From contig NZ_JBHUOV010000002.1 of assembly GCF_042686125.1 (NCBI RefSeq), positions 372,001 through 436,000 of the forward strand: DNA of 64,000 nt, given 5' to 3'. Source of the DNA: Oceanihabitans iliipiscarium. GTDB lineage: Bacteria > Bacteroidota > Bacteroidia > Flavobacteriales > Flavobacteriaceae. This document shows, piece after piece, positions 27,415 through 36,368 of this stretch. The notes beneath the pieces were generated by a model. It ran no database searches, was not told where the DNA came from, and saw only the letters and a program-made list of their open reading frames with translations. The position numbers and the translations under genes are program-made. Every line of letters starts with the position of its first letter. The first letter of the stretch is position 1.

Positions 27415-28059
27415 ATGGCATTAGTAGGAAAAAAATTCCCAAACCTTATAGTTGATTCAATTGATAAAACTGGTCAAAACAACAAGATTAATATTTTAGA
27501 AGAAGCACAAAAAAACAATAAAAAAGTATTATTGTTTTGGTATCCAAAAGACTTCACTTTTGTTTGTCCAACTGAACTATACGCTTTTGAAGCTGCTAAA
27601 GCTGAGTTAGAAAAAAGAAACACGTTATTAATTGGTGCATCTTGCGATACTCCTGAAGTTCACTTTGCATGGATGAATACACCAAAAAACAATGGAGGTA
27701 TTCAAGGTATTACTTATCCTTTAGTTGCTGATAGCAATAGAAACCTAGCCTCTACTTTAGGTATATTAGACATTACGAATGAAACATTTAATGAGGACAC
27801 TGGGCTTTATACCGTAGAAGGTGATAATGTGACTTATAGAGCGACTTATTTAATAGATGAAGAAGGGACAATTTTTCATGAAAGCATAAACCACATGCCT
27901 TTAGGTAGAAATGTTTCTGAATTTTTACGTTTAATTGATGCCTATACACACGTTCAAGAAAACGGTGAAGTATGTCCAGCTAACTGGCAAAAAGGAGATG
28001 CTGCTATGCATGCCAATCGTGAAGGTGTTGCTGAATTTTTAGAGAAGCACGTTAACTAA
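27415..28059 (+). CDS. 2-Cys peroxiredoxin (AhpC/TSA family)
   Basis: This 214-residue cytoplasmic peroxidase reduces hydrogen peroxide and organic peroxides. The peroxidatic cysteine is C51 in FTFVCPTELYAFE, and the resolving cysteine is C187 in EVCPANWQKGD, so it is a typical 2-Cys enzyme. The length is slightly above the usual AhpC. No ahpF lies beside it, so thioredoxin may be the reductant. It converges on katG with a shared terminator, and tpx follows, which makes a peroxide-defence neighbourhood. Confidence 0.93.
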   Translation: MALVGKKFPNLIVDSIDKTGQNNKINILEEAQKNNKKVLLFWYPKDFTFVCPTELYAFEAAKAELEKRNTLLIGASCDTPEVHFAWMNTPKNNGGIQGITYPLVADSNRNLASTLGILDITNETFNEDTGLYTVEGDNVTYRATYLIDEEGTIFHESINHMPLGRNVSEFLRLIDAYTHVQENGEVCPANWQKGDAAMHANREGVAEFLEKHVN

Positions 28060-28075
28060 AAACGTATTATAAATT

Positions 28076-28108
28076 AAAAAAGCCAACACAATTTGTGTTG
28101 GCTTTTTT
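28076..28108. terminator. Bidirectional terminator between peroxiredoxin and katG
   Basis: A perfect stem of at least 10 bp, AGCCAACACA / TGTGTTGGCT with a 3-base loop, is flanked by A and T runs on both sides. It serves both convergent genes. Confidence 0.9.
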
Positions 28109-28126
28109 ATTTAACATTTTTTAAAA

Positions 28127-30325
28127 CTACTTTAAATCAAAGCGATCAAGATTCATCACTTTTGTCCAAGCAGAAACAAAGTCCTTTACAAATTTATCTT
28201 GTCCGTCATTTGCACCATAAACCTCACACACAGCTCTCAATTCAGTATTAGAACCAAAAATTAAATCGGCTCGAGTTCCAGAGAATTTCATTGCTCCTGT
28301 TTTACGGTCGCGTCCAATAAACTCTTTCTCTTCTGATGTTGCAGCTTTCCAGGTAATAGAAAAATCAAGAATATTAGTAAAAAAGTCGTTTGTTAAACTT
28401 CCTACTTTATCGGTAAACACTCCATTTTTAGAACCATTATAATTCGCCCCTAAAACTCGCAAACCTCCAATAAGTACAGTCATTTCTGGAATAGAAAGTG
28501 TTAATAAATTTGCTCGATCTACTAATAAATCTTCATCGGCAACCTTTAGTTTAGAATTCATGTAATTTCTAAAGCCATCTGCCAAAGGCTCTAAGTATCC
28601 AAACGATTCTAAATCGGTTTGTTCTTGAGATGCATCACCTCTACCTTGAGTAAAAGGCACATGAACATCATGACCCGCATTTCTAGCCGCTTCTTCAACA
28701 CCAGCTGAACCTGCTAACACAATTAAATCTGCCATAGAAACGGTTCCATTGAATTGGTCTTGAATACCTTCTAATACCTTTAATACTTTATTTAATTCTT
28801 CAGGATTATTAACCTCCCAACTTCTTTGAGGTTCTAATCGCAAACGGCCTCCATTTGCACCACCACGTTTATCTGAATCTCTATAAGTTGATGCAGAAGC
28901 CCAAGCTGTTTTAACCAATTCAGAAACGGATAACCCTGAAGCTAAAATCATAGCCTTTAAAGATTTAATATCAGAATCGCTTAAGGTATAATTAACTGTT
29001 GGGATTGGATCTTGCCAAATAAGCTCTTCATTTGGGACTTCTGGCCCTAAATATCTACTCACAGGACCCATATCACGATGGGTTAACTTATACCAAGCAC
29101 GAGCAAATGCATCTTCAAAAGCTTTATGATCATTGTGAAAACGTTTAGATATTTCTAAAAAACCAGGATCCATTTTTAATGCCATATCTGCAGTAGACAT
29201 CATTAAAGCTTGTTTAGCATTTGCATCACCAGCTTTAGGTGCCATTCTAGCATTAGAAGCCGCGGTTGGTGTCCATTGATGTGCGCCTGCTGGGCTTTTA
29301 GTTAATTCCCAATCATAATTTAATAATACATCAAAATACTCATTATCCCAACGTGTAGGATGTGGTGTCCAAGCACCTTCCAAACCACTTGTTATCGTAT
29401 CATCAAGCACTCCAGTTCCGAAGGTATTTTTCCAACCAGTACTCATTTCTTCAATAGGAGCTCCATGAGGTTCAGCGCCAACAAATTGATCAGGATCTGC
29501 AGCACCATGAGCCTTTCCAAAGGTATGTCCACCAGCAACAAGAGCAACTGTTTCTTCATCATTCATTGCCATTCGACCAAAAGTTATTCTTATATCATGT
29601 GCAGATTTTAACGGATCAGGTTCACCGTTTGGGCCTTCAGGATTTACATAAATCAATCCCATGTGCGCTGCTCCTAAATGGCCTTCTAGATCGCCATCAC
29701 TTGTATCATAACGCTCATCATTATCTAACCATCCTGTTTCACTTCCCCAATAGATATCTTGTTCAGGTTCCCAAACATCTTCTCTTCCACCTGCAAATCC
29801 AAAAGTGGAGAATCCCATAGATTCCAATGCGCAATTACCTGCAAGTATCATTAGATCTGCCCATGAAATTTTATTACCGTATTTCTTTTTGACAGGCCAT
29901 AATAACAAACGTGCCTTATCTAGATTACCATTATCAGGCCAACTATTAAGTGGCGCAAAACGTTGCGACCCAGATCCAGCTCCTCCTCGTCCATCTCCAA
30001 CTCTATATGTTCCTGCACTATGCCAAGCCATACGAATCATAAATCCACCATAATGACCATAATCTGCTGGCCACCAATCTTGAGAGTCTGTCATTAAATC
30101 AATGACATCTTGCTTTAATGCTTTAAAATCAACACTACTAAATGCTTCAGCATAATTAAAATCATCTCCCATTGGGTTAGATTTTTCAGCATTTTGACGT
30201 AAAATATTTAATTTTAATTCATTAGGCCACCAATCTCTGTTACTAGTTCCACGACCAGCTGTCTGTTTTTGAGTTCCACTAAGAAATGGACATTTATTCA
30301 TATCACCATTTTTACTATGTTCCAT
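28127..30325 (-). CDS. katG: Catalase-peroxidase
   Basis: This 732-residue haem enzyme decomposes hydrogen peroxide. The distal haem site is RMAWHSAGTYR (R98, W101, H102). The proximal histidine lies in VAGGHTFGKAHGA. The N-terminal domain is catalytic, and the C-terminal domain (after about 420) is the usual inactive duplicate, with MILASGLSVSELVKTAW and VLAGSAGVEEAARNAG. The tyrosine of the Met-Tyr-Trp adduct is in MGLIYVNPEG. The protein is full length. It diverges from tpx across a 174-bp region, suggesting joint control by a peroxide regulator. Confidence 0.97.
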   Translation of the reverse strand: MEHSKNGDMNKCPFLSGTQKQTAGRGTSNRDWWPNELKLNILRQNAEKSNPMGDDFNYAEAFSSVDFKALKQDVIDLMTDSQDWWPADYGHYGGFMIRMAWHSAGTYRVGDGRGGAGSGSQRFAPLNSWPDNGNLDKARLLLWPVKKKYGNKISWADLMILAGNCALESMGFSTFGFAGGREDVWEPEQDIYWGSETGWLDNDERYDTSDGDLEGHLGAAHMGLIYVNPEGPNGEPDPLKSAHDIRITFGRMAMNDEETVALVAGGHTFGKAHGAADPDQFVGAEPHGAPIEEMSTGWKNTFGTGVLDDTITSGLEGAWTPHPTRWDNEYFDVLLNYDWELTKSPAGAHQWTPTAASNARMAPKAGDANAKQALMMSTADMALKMDPGFLEISKRFHNDHKAFEDAFARAWYKLTHRDMGPVSRYLGPEVPNEELIWQDPIPTVNYTLSDSDIKSLKAMILASGLSVSELVKTAWASASTYRDSDKRGGANGGRLRLEPQRSWEVNNPEELNKVLKVLEGIQDQFNGTVSMADLIVLAGSAGVEEAARNAGHDVHVPFTQGRGDASQEQTDLESFGYLEPLADGFRNYMNSKLKVADEDLLVDRANLLTLSIPEMTVLIGGLRVLGANYNGSKNGVFTDKVGSLTNDFFTNILDFSITWKAATSEEKEFIGRDRKTGAMKFSGTRADLIFGSNTELRAVCEVYGANDGQDKFVKDFVSAWTKVMNLDRFDLK

Positions 30326-30468
30326 TGATTTTCTTTTTTATTAAGTTTTATAATTCCTTAAAATTACCACTTTAAATGTCATCATCAAAATTGATAATTT
30401 TTATATAAAAATAAAGAATGCCTATTACAGTAATCGTTTTTATATTTCAAAAAACAGATAAAAACACG

Positions 30469-30476
30469 TACTTTTA
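30469..30476 (+). promoter_or_regulatory. Candidate -7 element of tpx
   Basis: TACTTTTA lies 23 bases before the tpx ATG within the same TACTTTTACATC string seen before panB. It is followed by the palindrome TTATAATTATAA at 30483-30494. Confidence 0.4.
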
Positions 30477-30499
30477 CATCACTTATAATTATAAAAGAT

Positions 30500-30997
30500 A
30501 TGGCAACAGTAACATTACACGGAGACGCAATACAAACCTCAGGAGAATTACCAAAAGTTGGCACAAAAGCTCCTGATTTCACATTAACAGCAGTAGATTT
30601 ATCCTCTAAATCGCTTTCGGATTTTTCAGGAAGCAAGGTGGTTTTAAATATTTTCCCAAGCATTGACACAGGAACTTGTGCTCAATCTGTTAGAACTTTC
30701 AACAAAGAAGCTAGTGGTTTAAACAATACAAAAGTTTTGTGTATTTCTCATGATTTACCTTTTGCACAAGCACGTTTTTGTGGTGCCGAAGGGTTAGAAA
30801 ATGTAATCAACCTTTCAGATTATAAAAACGGAAAATTTGGAAAAGATTATGGCTTAAACTTTGTTAATGGTCCTTTAGAGACTTTACATTCTCGTTGTGT
30901 AATTGTTATAGACGAAAAAGGCATCATTTCGCACACCGAACAGGTCTCAGAAATTGTAGATGAACCCAACTACAAAGCAGCATTAGAAGCTTTATAA
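30500..30997 (+). CDS. tpx: Thiol peroxidase (Tpx, atypical 2-Cys peroxiredoxin)
   Basis: The 165-residue protein reduces lipid and other hydroperoxides. The peroxidatic cysteine is C60 in SIDTGTCAQSVRTFN and the resolving cysteine is C94 in LPFAQARFCGAEG, the hallmark spacing of Tpx. The N-terminus ATVTLHGDAIQTSGELPKVG is typical of the family. The stop overlaps the ATG of the following diacylglycerol kinase gene by one base (30997), so the two are co-translated. It diverges from katG. Confidence 0.95.
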   Translation: MATVTLHGDAIQTSGELPKVGTKAPDFTLTAVDLSSKSLSDFSGSKVVLNIFPSIDTGTCAQSVRTFNKEASGLNNTKVLCISHDLPFAQARFCGAEGLENVINLSDYKNGKFGKDYGLNFVNGPLETLHSRCVIVIDEKGIISHTEQVSEIVDEPNYKAALEAL

Positions 30998-31365
30998 TGA
31001 ATAAAAAAGACTCCTTTCTGGTCAATAGACTTAAAAGTGTAAAATACGCTTTTAAAGGTGCTTATTTATTAATAACTACTGAAAGTAGCATAAAAATTCA
31101 GTGTGTTATTGGGCTTATTATGACCATACTTGGTTTTTATTTCAAGCTTTCGTCTACAGAATGGATTATTCAAATATTATGCATTGCACTTATTATAGCG
31201 ATTGAAGGAATAAACACTGCAATTGAAGAAGTTGCAGATTTTATTCACCCAGAACATCACTCTAAAATTGGTCTCATAAAAGACCTCGCAGCTGGAGCTG
31301 TTTTTATTTTTGCAATTGCTGCAGTAATAGTAGGTTGTATTATATATTTTCCAAAGATTTTTTAA
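30997..31365 (+). CDS. dgkA: Diacylglycerol/undecaprenol kinase family protein
   Basis: The 122-residue inner-membrane protein has three transmembrane helices and the family signature EGINTAIEEVADFIHPEHHS followed by KDLAAGAVF. It phosphorylates diacylglycerol or undecaprenol to recycle membrane lipid carriers; the exact substrate cannot be told from sequence. The start shares one base with the tpx stop, so it is translationally coupled to tpx. This is a functionally odd pairing that may only reflect compact organisation. Confidence 0.9.
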   Translation: MNKKDSFLVNRLKSVKYAFKGAYLLITTESSIKIQCVIGLIMTILGFYFKLSSTEWIIQILCIALIIAIEGINTAIEEVADFIHPEHHSKIGLIKDLAAGAVFIFAIAAVIVGCIIYFPKIF

Positions 31366-31372
31366 TATACAA

Positions 31373-31409
31373 TTTGCTCTAGGATTAACGTTAGTAATTT
31401 GTATTTTTG
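31373..31409 (+). promoter_or_regulatory. Candidate promoter of ftsK
   Basis: TTTG at 31373 and TATTTTTG at 31402 match both Bacteroidota elements, with a spacer of 25 bases. That spacer is a little longer than usual. Confidence 0.4.
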
Positions 31410-31466
31410 TTTCTTATCTAAAACAATATTAGAAATTAAAGATTTCCACTATCATGGAAAGTAAGC

Positions 31467-33854
31467 ATGGCGAAAAAGAAGACTAAAATTAAAACTAAAA
31501 AAAAGCCAAAATTTAAAGCTCCAAGTTTTAAGTTATCTAACCAACAAAAATTGGTATTTGGAAGCTTATTAATTATCCTTGGATTATTACTTTTTATTGC
31601 TTTTCTATCTTTCTTTTTTACAGGAAAAGCAGATCAAAGTACGCTTTCAGAATTTACGAGTAGAAACGTAGAAACTCAAAATTGGCTTAGTAAATCTGGA
31701 GCATGGTTAAGTGACTTCTTTATTCAACGTGGTTTTGGTGTTGCGTCTTTTATATTTTCTGGACTTATATTTCTTTCTGGTGTTTATGTCTTATTAAACT
31801 TAAAGAAAAGCAAACTAAGAAAACACTGGTTCTGGGGAACTTGTATTGTGATTTGGCTTTCTATTTTATTTGGTTTTTTTGCACATAAAAATGATTTATT
31901 AGGTGGAACAATAGGTTTTGAAATTAATTCTTTTTTACAAGATTATATTGGAAAGATTGGAGTGATTCTTTTACTCGTTTTTGGATTAATCACTTATTTA
32001 GCAACGCGATTTAAAATGACTGTTGAAAGCTTTAGAAAAGTATTCAAAAAGGCAAAAAAAGAGCTAAGTGAAGAAATTGAAGATTTTAAAGAAGAATTTA
32101 TTCCGCTAGACAATGATTTAACCGCTGAAGCAGAAGAGATTAAATCGGCTTTAGAAATGTCTCTTGAAAACACCGCAACAACAACCAATAACACTTCAGC
32201 AACAAACAACGAAGAAAAAGATTTTAAAGTAGAAGTATCTAAAAAAGAACCTGAACTTGAACCAGCAGTTGAAATGGAAGTTGAGCAAGTGGCTGAAGAA
32301 ATTTCTGAAACTGATAATCTAGCCAATAAATTGGTTGAAGATTTTGGGCAATTCGACCCTACTTTAGAACTTGGCAAATATCAATTCCCAACATTAGATT
32401 TATTAAAAAAATACGACACCGAAGGTATCACAATTAACCAAGAAGAACTTGAGGAAAATAAAAATAGAATTGTTGAAACCTTAAACAATTATAAAATTGG
32501 CATTGCGAGCATCAAGGCGACCATTGGTCCAACAGTAACACTCTACGAAATTGTGCCAGAAGCTGGCGTTAGAATTTCTAAAATTAAAAATCTAGAAGAC
32601 GATATTGCGTTATCCCTCTCAGCTTTAGGGATTCGTATTATTGCGCCAATTCCAGGAAAAGGAACTATTGGTATAGAAGTTCCAAATAAAAATTCGACAA
32701 TTGTATCGATGCGCTCTGTGATTGCTTCTCAGAAATTTCAAAAGTCTGAAATGCAATTACCAATTGCTTTTGGAAAAACGATTAGTAATGAAACCTTTGT
32801 AGTCGATTTAGCTAAAATGCCTCATATGCTTATGGCTGGAGCAACAGGACAAGGAAAATCTGTAGGATTAAATGCTGTTCTGACTTCCCTACTCTATAAA
32901 AAACACCCTGCAGAAGTAAAATTTGTGTTGGTTGATCCTAAAAAAGTAGAACTGACTTTATTCAACAAAATTGAGCGTCATTATTTAGCTAAACTGCCAG
33001 ATAGTGAAGATGCAATTATTACCGACAATACCAAAGTAATCAATACATTAAACTCATTATGTATTGAAATGGATAATCGTTATGAGTTGCTTAAAAATGC
33101 TTTATGTAGAAATATAGCTGAATATAACGCAAAATTTAAAGCACGTAAATTAAATCCGAATGATGGTCACCAATTTTTACCATATATCGTTTTAGTAGTT
33201 GATGAGTTTGCTGATTTAATTATGACTGCAGGCAAAGAAGTAGAAACGCCTATTGCGCGTTTAGCACAATTAGCACGTGCTATTGGGATTCACTTAATTA
33301 TTGCAACTCAAAGGCCTTCTGTTAATGTTATTACAGGAATTATTAAAGCTAATTTCCCTGCACGTATTGCTTTTAGAGTAACTAGTAAAATAGATTCACG
33401 AACGATTTTAGATAATTCTGGAGCAGATCAGCTTATTGGCCGTGGAGACATGCTTTACACACAAGGCAATGAAGTTGTACGTATTCAATGTGCTTTTGTA
33501 GACACACCAGAAGTTGAAAAAATTGTTGATTTTATTGGTGCGCAAAAGGCCTATCCAGATGCACACTTGCTTCCTGAATACGTTGGTGAAGAAAGTGGCA
33601 CAAGTCTTGATAACAATATAGAAGATAGAGATAAACTATTTCGAGAAGCTGCCGAAATTATTGTTACAGCTCAACAAGGCTCTGCTTCGCTATTACAACG
33701 TAAATTAAAATTAGGTTATAATCGAGCAGGACGCTTAATTGACCAGTTAGAAGCTGCAGGCATTGTCGGTGGTTTTGAAGGTAGTAAAGCCAGACAGGTT
33801 TTGGTTCCAGATTTAGTGGCTCTTGATCAGTTATTATCTAACGAAAGTCTATAA
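31467..33854 (+). CDS. ftsK: DNA translocase FtsK/SpoIIIE
   Basis: The 795-residue protein pumps chromosomal DNA through the closing septum. It has a lysine-rich N-terminus, four transmembrane helices (about 30-185), a charged linker (about 190-300) and the motor. Walker A is AGATGQGKSVGLN (about 456-468) and Walker B is VLVVDEFADLIM. The C-terminal gamma winged-helix domain (FREAAEIIVTAQQGSASLLQ onward) recognises KOPS-like polar sequences. It leads a run with lolA, an LptF/G permease and ribB that is common in flavobacteria. Confidence 0.95.
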   Translation: MAKKKTKIKTKKKPKFKAPSFKLSNQQKLVFGSLLIILGLLLFIAFLSFFFTGKADQSTLSEFTSRNVETQNWLSKSGAWLSDFFIQRGFGVASFIFSGLIFLSGVYVLLNLKKSKLRKHWFWGTCIVIWLSILFGFFAHKNDLLGGTIGFEINSFLQDYIGKIGVILLLVFGLITYLATRFKMTVESFRKVFKKAKKELSEEIEDFKEEFIPLDNDLTAEAEEIKSALEMSLENTATTTNNTSATNNEEKDFKVEVSKKEPELEPAVEMEVEQVAEEISETDNLANKLVEDFGQFDPTLELGKYQFPTLDLLKKYDTEGITINQEELEENKNRIVETLNNYKIGIASIKATIGPTVTLYEIVPEAGVRISKIKNLEDDIALSLSALGIRIIAPIPGKGTIGIEVPNKNSTIVSMRSVIASQKFQKSEMQLPIAFGKTISNETFVVDLAKMPHMLMAGATGQGKSVGLNAVLTSLLYKKHPAEVKFVLVDPKKVELTLFNKIERHYLAKLPDSEDAIITDNTKVINTLNSLCIEMDNRYELLKNALCRNIAEYNAKFKARKLNPNDGHQFLPYIVLVVDEFADLIMTAGKEVETPIARLAQLARAIGIHLIIATQRPSVNVITGIIKANFPARIAFRVTSKIDSRTILDNSGADQLIGRGDMLYTQGNEVVRIQCAFVDTPEVEKIVDFIGAQKAYPDAHLLPEYVGEESGTSLDNNIEDRDKLFREAAEIIVTAQQGSASLLQRKLKLGYNRAGRLIDQLEAAGIVGGFEGSKARQVLVPDLVALDQLLSNESL

Positions 33855-33873
33855 CATAGTAAAATATTTAAAA

Positions 33874-34509
33874 ATGAAAAGATTAATATTCTTATTTGCC
33901 CTCTTAATAAGTTTCAATAGTAGTGCTCAAAATGAAGCAAAAATGTTGTTAAATGAAGTTTCAGATAAAGTAAAGAGCTATGACAACATCTCAATAGATT
34001 TTAAATACGTACTTCATAACTCAGCAGAAAACATCAAACAAGAAACACGTGGTGATGTGGTCATGGAAGGAGAAAAGTATCGCCTTAATATTCTTGGTAT
34101 GACAAGGATTTACAACGGAAAGACTTTATACAGCATTAGTCCAGAAGATGAACAAGTCACTATTTCTTCAGAAAACATGGAAGAAGAAGGCAGTATAACG
34201 CCAAGTAAAATGTTATCCTTTTATGAAGATGGTTTTACTTATGAAATGGATATCATTCAAAATGTTCAAGGGAGAAAAATTCAATATGTAAAATTAGTTC
34301 CTATTGATTCTAATTCTGAAATTAAAAGTGTACTTCTTGGGATTGATGCTCAAACGAAACACATTTATAATTTAATAGAAACAGGTAAGAATGGCACAAA
34401 AACCACATTAACTGTTAATTCTTTTAAAACAAATGAACCTTTATCAAAAACCTTATTTACCTTTGATGAAAGTAAGTATAAGAACTACTACATCGAAAAA
34501 CTAGATTAG
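33874..34509 (+). CDS. lolA: LolA-like outer-membrane lipoprotein carrier
   Basis: I chose the ATG at 33874 (211 residues) because it begins a clean signal peptide MKRLIFLFALLISFNSSAQ; an upstream start at 33823 would overlap ftsK. The mature protein has the LolA half-barrel pattern, with VSDKVKSYDNISIDFKYVL at the front, then GDVVMEGEKYRLNI and YNGKTLYSISPEDEQV. LolA chaperones lipoproteins across the periplasm to the outer membrane. It lies 19 bases after ftsK and just before an LptF/G-family permease gene, an envelope-biogenesis context. Confidence 0.85.
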   Translation: MKRLIFLFALLISFNSSAQNEAKMLLNEVSDKVKSYDNISIDFKYVLHNSAENIKQETRGDVVMEGEKYRLNILGMTRIYNGKTLYSISPEDEQVTISSENMEEEGSITPSKMLSFYEDGFTYEMDIIQNVQGRKIQYVKLVPIDSNSEIKSVLLGIDAQTKHIYNLIETGKNGTKTTLTVNSFKTNEPLSKTLFTFDESKYKNYYIEKLD

Positions 34510-34526
34510 GTTAACTTGCACAACGT

Positions 34527-36347
34527 GTGAAAATATTAGATCGATACATATTAAACACTTACCTCAAAACTTTTATCAGCGTGTTTGTAATACTCATGCT
34601 GATTTTTGTTTTACAAACGATTTGGCTATTTATTAAAGAGCTGGCTGGAAAAGATTTAGACCTTATTGTGGTATTTAAATTTTTGCTATACTACTCTCCA
34701 AAATTAATTCCGTTAGTCCTTCCACTAACAATACTATTATCCTCTATAATGGTCTTTGGTAATTTTGCCGAAAACTATGAGTTTGCTGCAATGAAATCGA
34801 CAGGAATTTCATTACAACGTGCTATGGCTGGACTTAGTGTTTTTATTGGTATTCTTGGCATCACCACTTTTTTTTTTAGTAATAATGTGATTCCTTGGGG
34901 AGAATACAATTCATATAACTTAAGAAATAACATCAAAAAATTAAAACCTGCAATGGCTATTGTGGCAGGACAATTTAATGAAGCTGGCAACTATAATATT
35001 AAAGTTGAAGAAAAAAGTGGAGATAAAGGTCAATATCTTACTGGTGTTGTCATTCATGAAAAAAATAAAAAGTCAAGAGGAAATCATAGAACTATAATTT
35101 CAAAAACTGGAGAATTAATTGGAAATAAAGATTCAAATGTCTTGAAATTCATTCTTCACGATGGTTATTTTTATGATGATACACCTCCAAAAGAATACAA
35201 AGAGCGCGAAAAACACCCAATGGTTAAAAGTATATTTAAAAAATATACCATTAACGTCGATTTATCTGAAGAGAATGATGTTGACTTAGACGATAAAAAT
35301 ATTTCAAATAAGCATAGCATGCTTAATATTAGCGCGTTAAACTACACTATAGATTCTCTTACAGTTGAAAAACAAAAAGAATATGACGAATTCTCAACAA
35401 ACTTATACGATAGAACGTATGTAGGTCAGCTTAACAGTGGTCTAAAACCTAAAACTAATGATTCAATCTATAAAGGTGTAATCTTAGACTTATTTGATGA
35501 CAGAAAGAAAATTCAACTTTTAGATTTAGCTATAAATACTGCAAATAGTACCCAACAAATTATTTCGACTAAGAATAACTCTTTCAAGAATAAAAACAGT
35601 AACTACAACAGACATATTATTGCATTGCATGAAAAATTTGCCTTAGGTATTGCGTGTATCATTCTATTTTTTGTTGGTGCTCCACTAGGCGCATTAATTA
35701 GAAAAGGAGGTATTGGACTGCCAATGGTTATTGCAATACTCTTGTTTTTAACCTATCACTTTATTGGTATTTTTGCCCTTAATAGTGCAAAAGAAGGCAG
35801 TTTAAATCCTGTTTTTGCTTCCTGGTTTTCGACACTTATAATGTTACCTTTGGGTGTATATCTCACAAAGAGAGCTACAGCAGATAGAGGTTTATTTGAG
35901 TTTGATCACATTTTAGAACCGATTAAAAAAGTACTAAAAATTAAATCAGATGCAAAAGCGGCTTCAACTAAAAAAATAAAAGAAAATCTTGTTAAAGAAG
36001 AAGATAAGGCTCAAGTTAATCTGCTTTTAAAAGCGTATTCTTTTTATTCTAAAACAGCATTGATTTTCTACATAACAGGATTAATTCTATTTATTCTATT
36101 CTTTGTATTTAAAAACAATAATCTTCCTAATTTTGCATCAGCTGCAATACAATTATCTGTAGTTTCAATTGTTTTATTTTTATTTTATTACGTGAAATCG
36201 TTATTAAACACCAACACTCTGTACACCTTTATTCAAGAGAAAACCAATTCTAAAAAAATAGGCTATTATCTTTTTGGGTTCTTGTTTTATCCGTTATCAC
36301 ATTATGTTAGACGAAATAAAATTAATGAAGACTTTTCTAACACATAA
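34527..36347 (+). CDS. LptF/LptG-family permease (YjgP/YjgQ)
   Basis: The 606-residue inner-membrane protein belongs to the permease family of the lipopolysaccharide export ABC transporter LptB2FG. It starts MKILDRYILNTYLKTFISVF, has a first TM group with LPLTILLSSIMVFGNFAEN, a large periplasmic beta-jellyroll (about 140-370), and a second TM group with FVGAPLGALIRKGGIGLPMV. It is longer than E. coli LptF or LptG (about 360) because of a cytoplasmic linker and additional C-terminal TM segments after about 450. The start codon is GTG. Confidence 0.9.
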   Translation: MKILDRYILNTYLKTFISVFVILMLIFVLQTIWLFIKELAGKDLDLIVVFKFLLYYSPKLIPLVLPLTILLSSIMVFGNFAENYEFAAMKSTGISLQRAMAGLSVFIGILGITTFFFSNNVIPWGEYNSYNLRNNIKKLKPAMAIVAGQFNEAGNYNIKVEEKSGDKGQYLTGVVIHEKNKKSRGNHRTIISKTGELIGNKDSNVLKFILHDGYFYDDTPPKEYKEREKHPMVKSIFKKYTINVDLSEENDVDLDDKNISNKHSMLNISALNYTIDSLTVEKQKEYDEFSTNLYDRTYVGQLNSGLKPKTNDSIYKGVILDLFDDRKKIQLLDLAINTANSTQQIISTKNNSFKNKNSNYNRHIIALHEKFALGIACIILFFVGAPLGALIRKGGIGLPMVIAILLFLTYHFIGIFALNSAKEGSLNPVFASWFSTLIMLPLGVYLTKRATADRGLFEFDHILEPIKKVLKIKSDAKAASTKKIKENLVKEEDKAQVNLLLKAYSFYSKTALIFYITGLILFILFFVFKNNNLPNFASAAIQLSVVSIVLFLFYYVKSLLNTNTLYTFIQEKTNSKKIGYYLFGFLFYPLSHYVRRNKINEDFSNT

Positions 36348-36356
36348 AATAAGCAA

Positions 36357-36364
36357 TATCTTTG
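36357..36364 (+). promoter_or_regulatory. -7 promoter element of ribB
   Basis: TATCTTTG, an exact TAnnTTTG match, ends only four bases before the ATG at 36369. Transcription would start at or next to the first codon, implying a leaderless message. Confidence 0.5.
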
Positions 36365-36368
36365 CGTT

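Noticed and set aside
29360..30053. Three plus-strand frames antisense to katG
   Set aside because: Overlapping shadows of a well-conserved gene, with no homology features.
31994..32377. 127-codon minus-strand frame inside ftsK
   Set aside because: It mirrors the Glu/Lys-rich linker of FtsK as a Ser-rich translation, a composition artefact.
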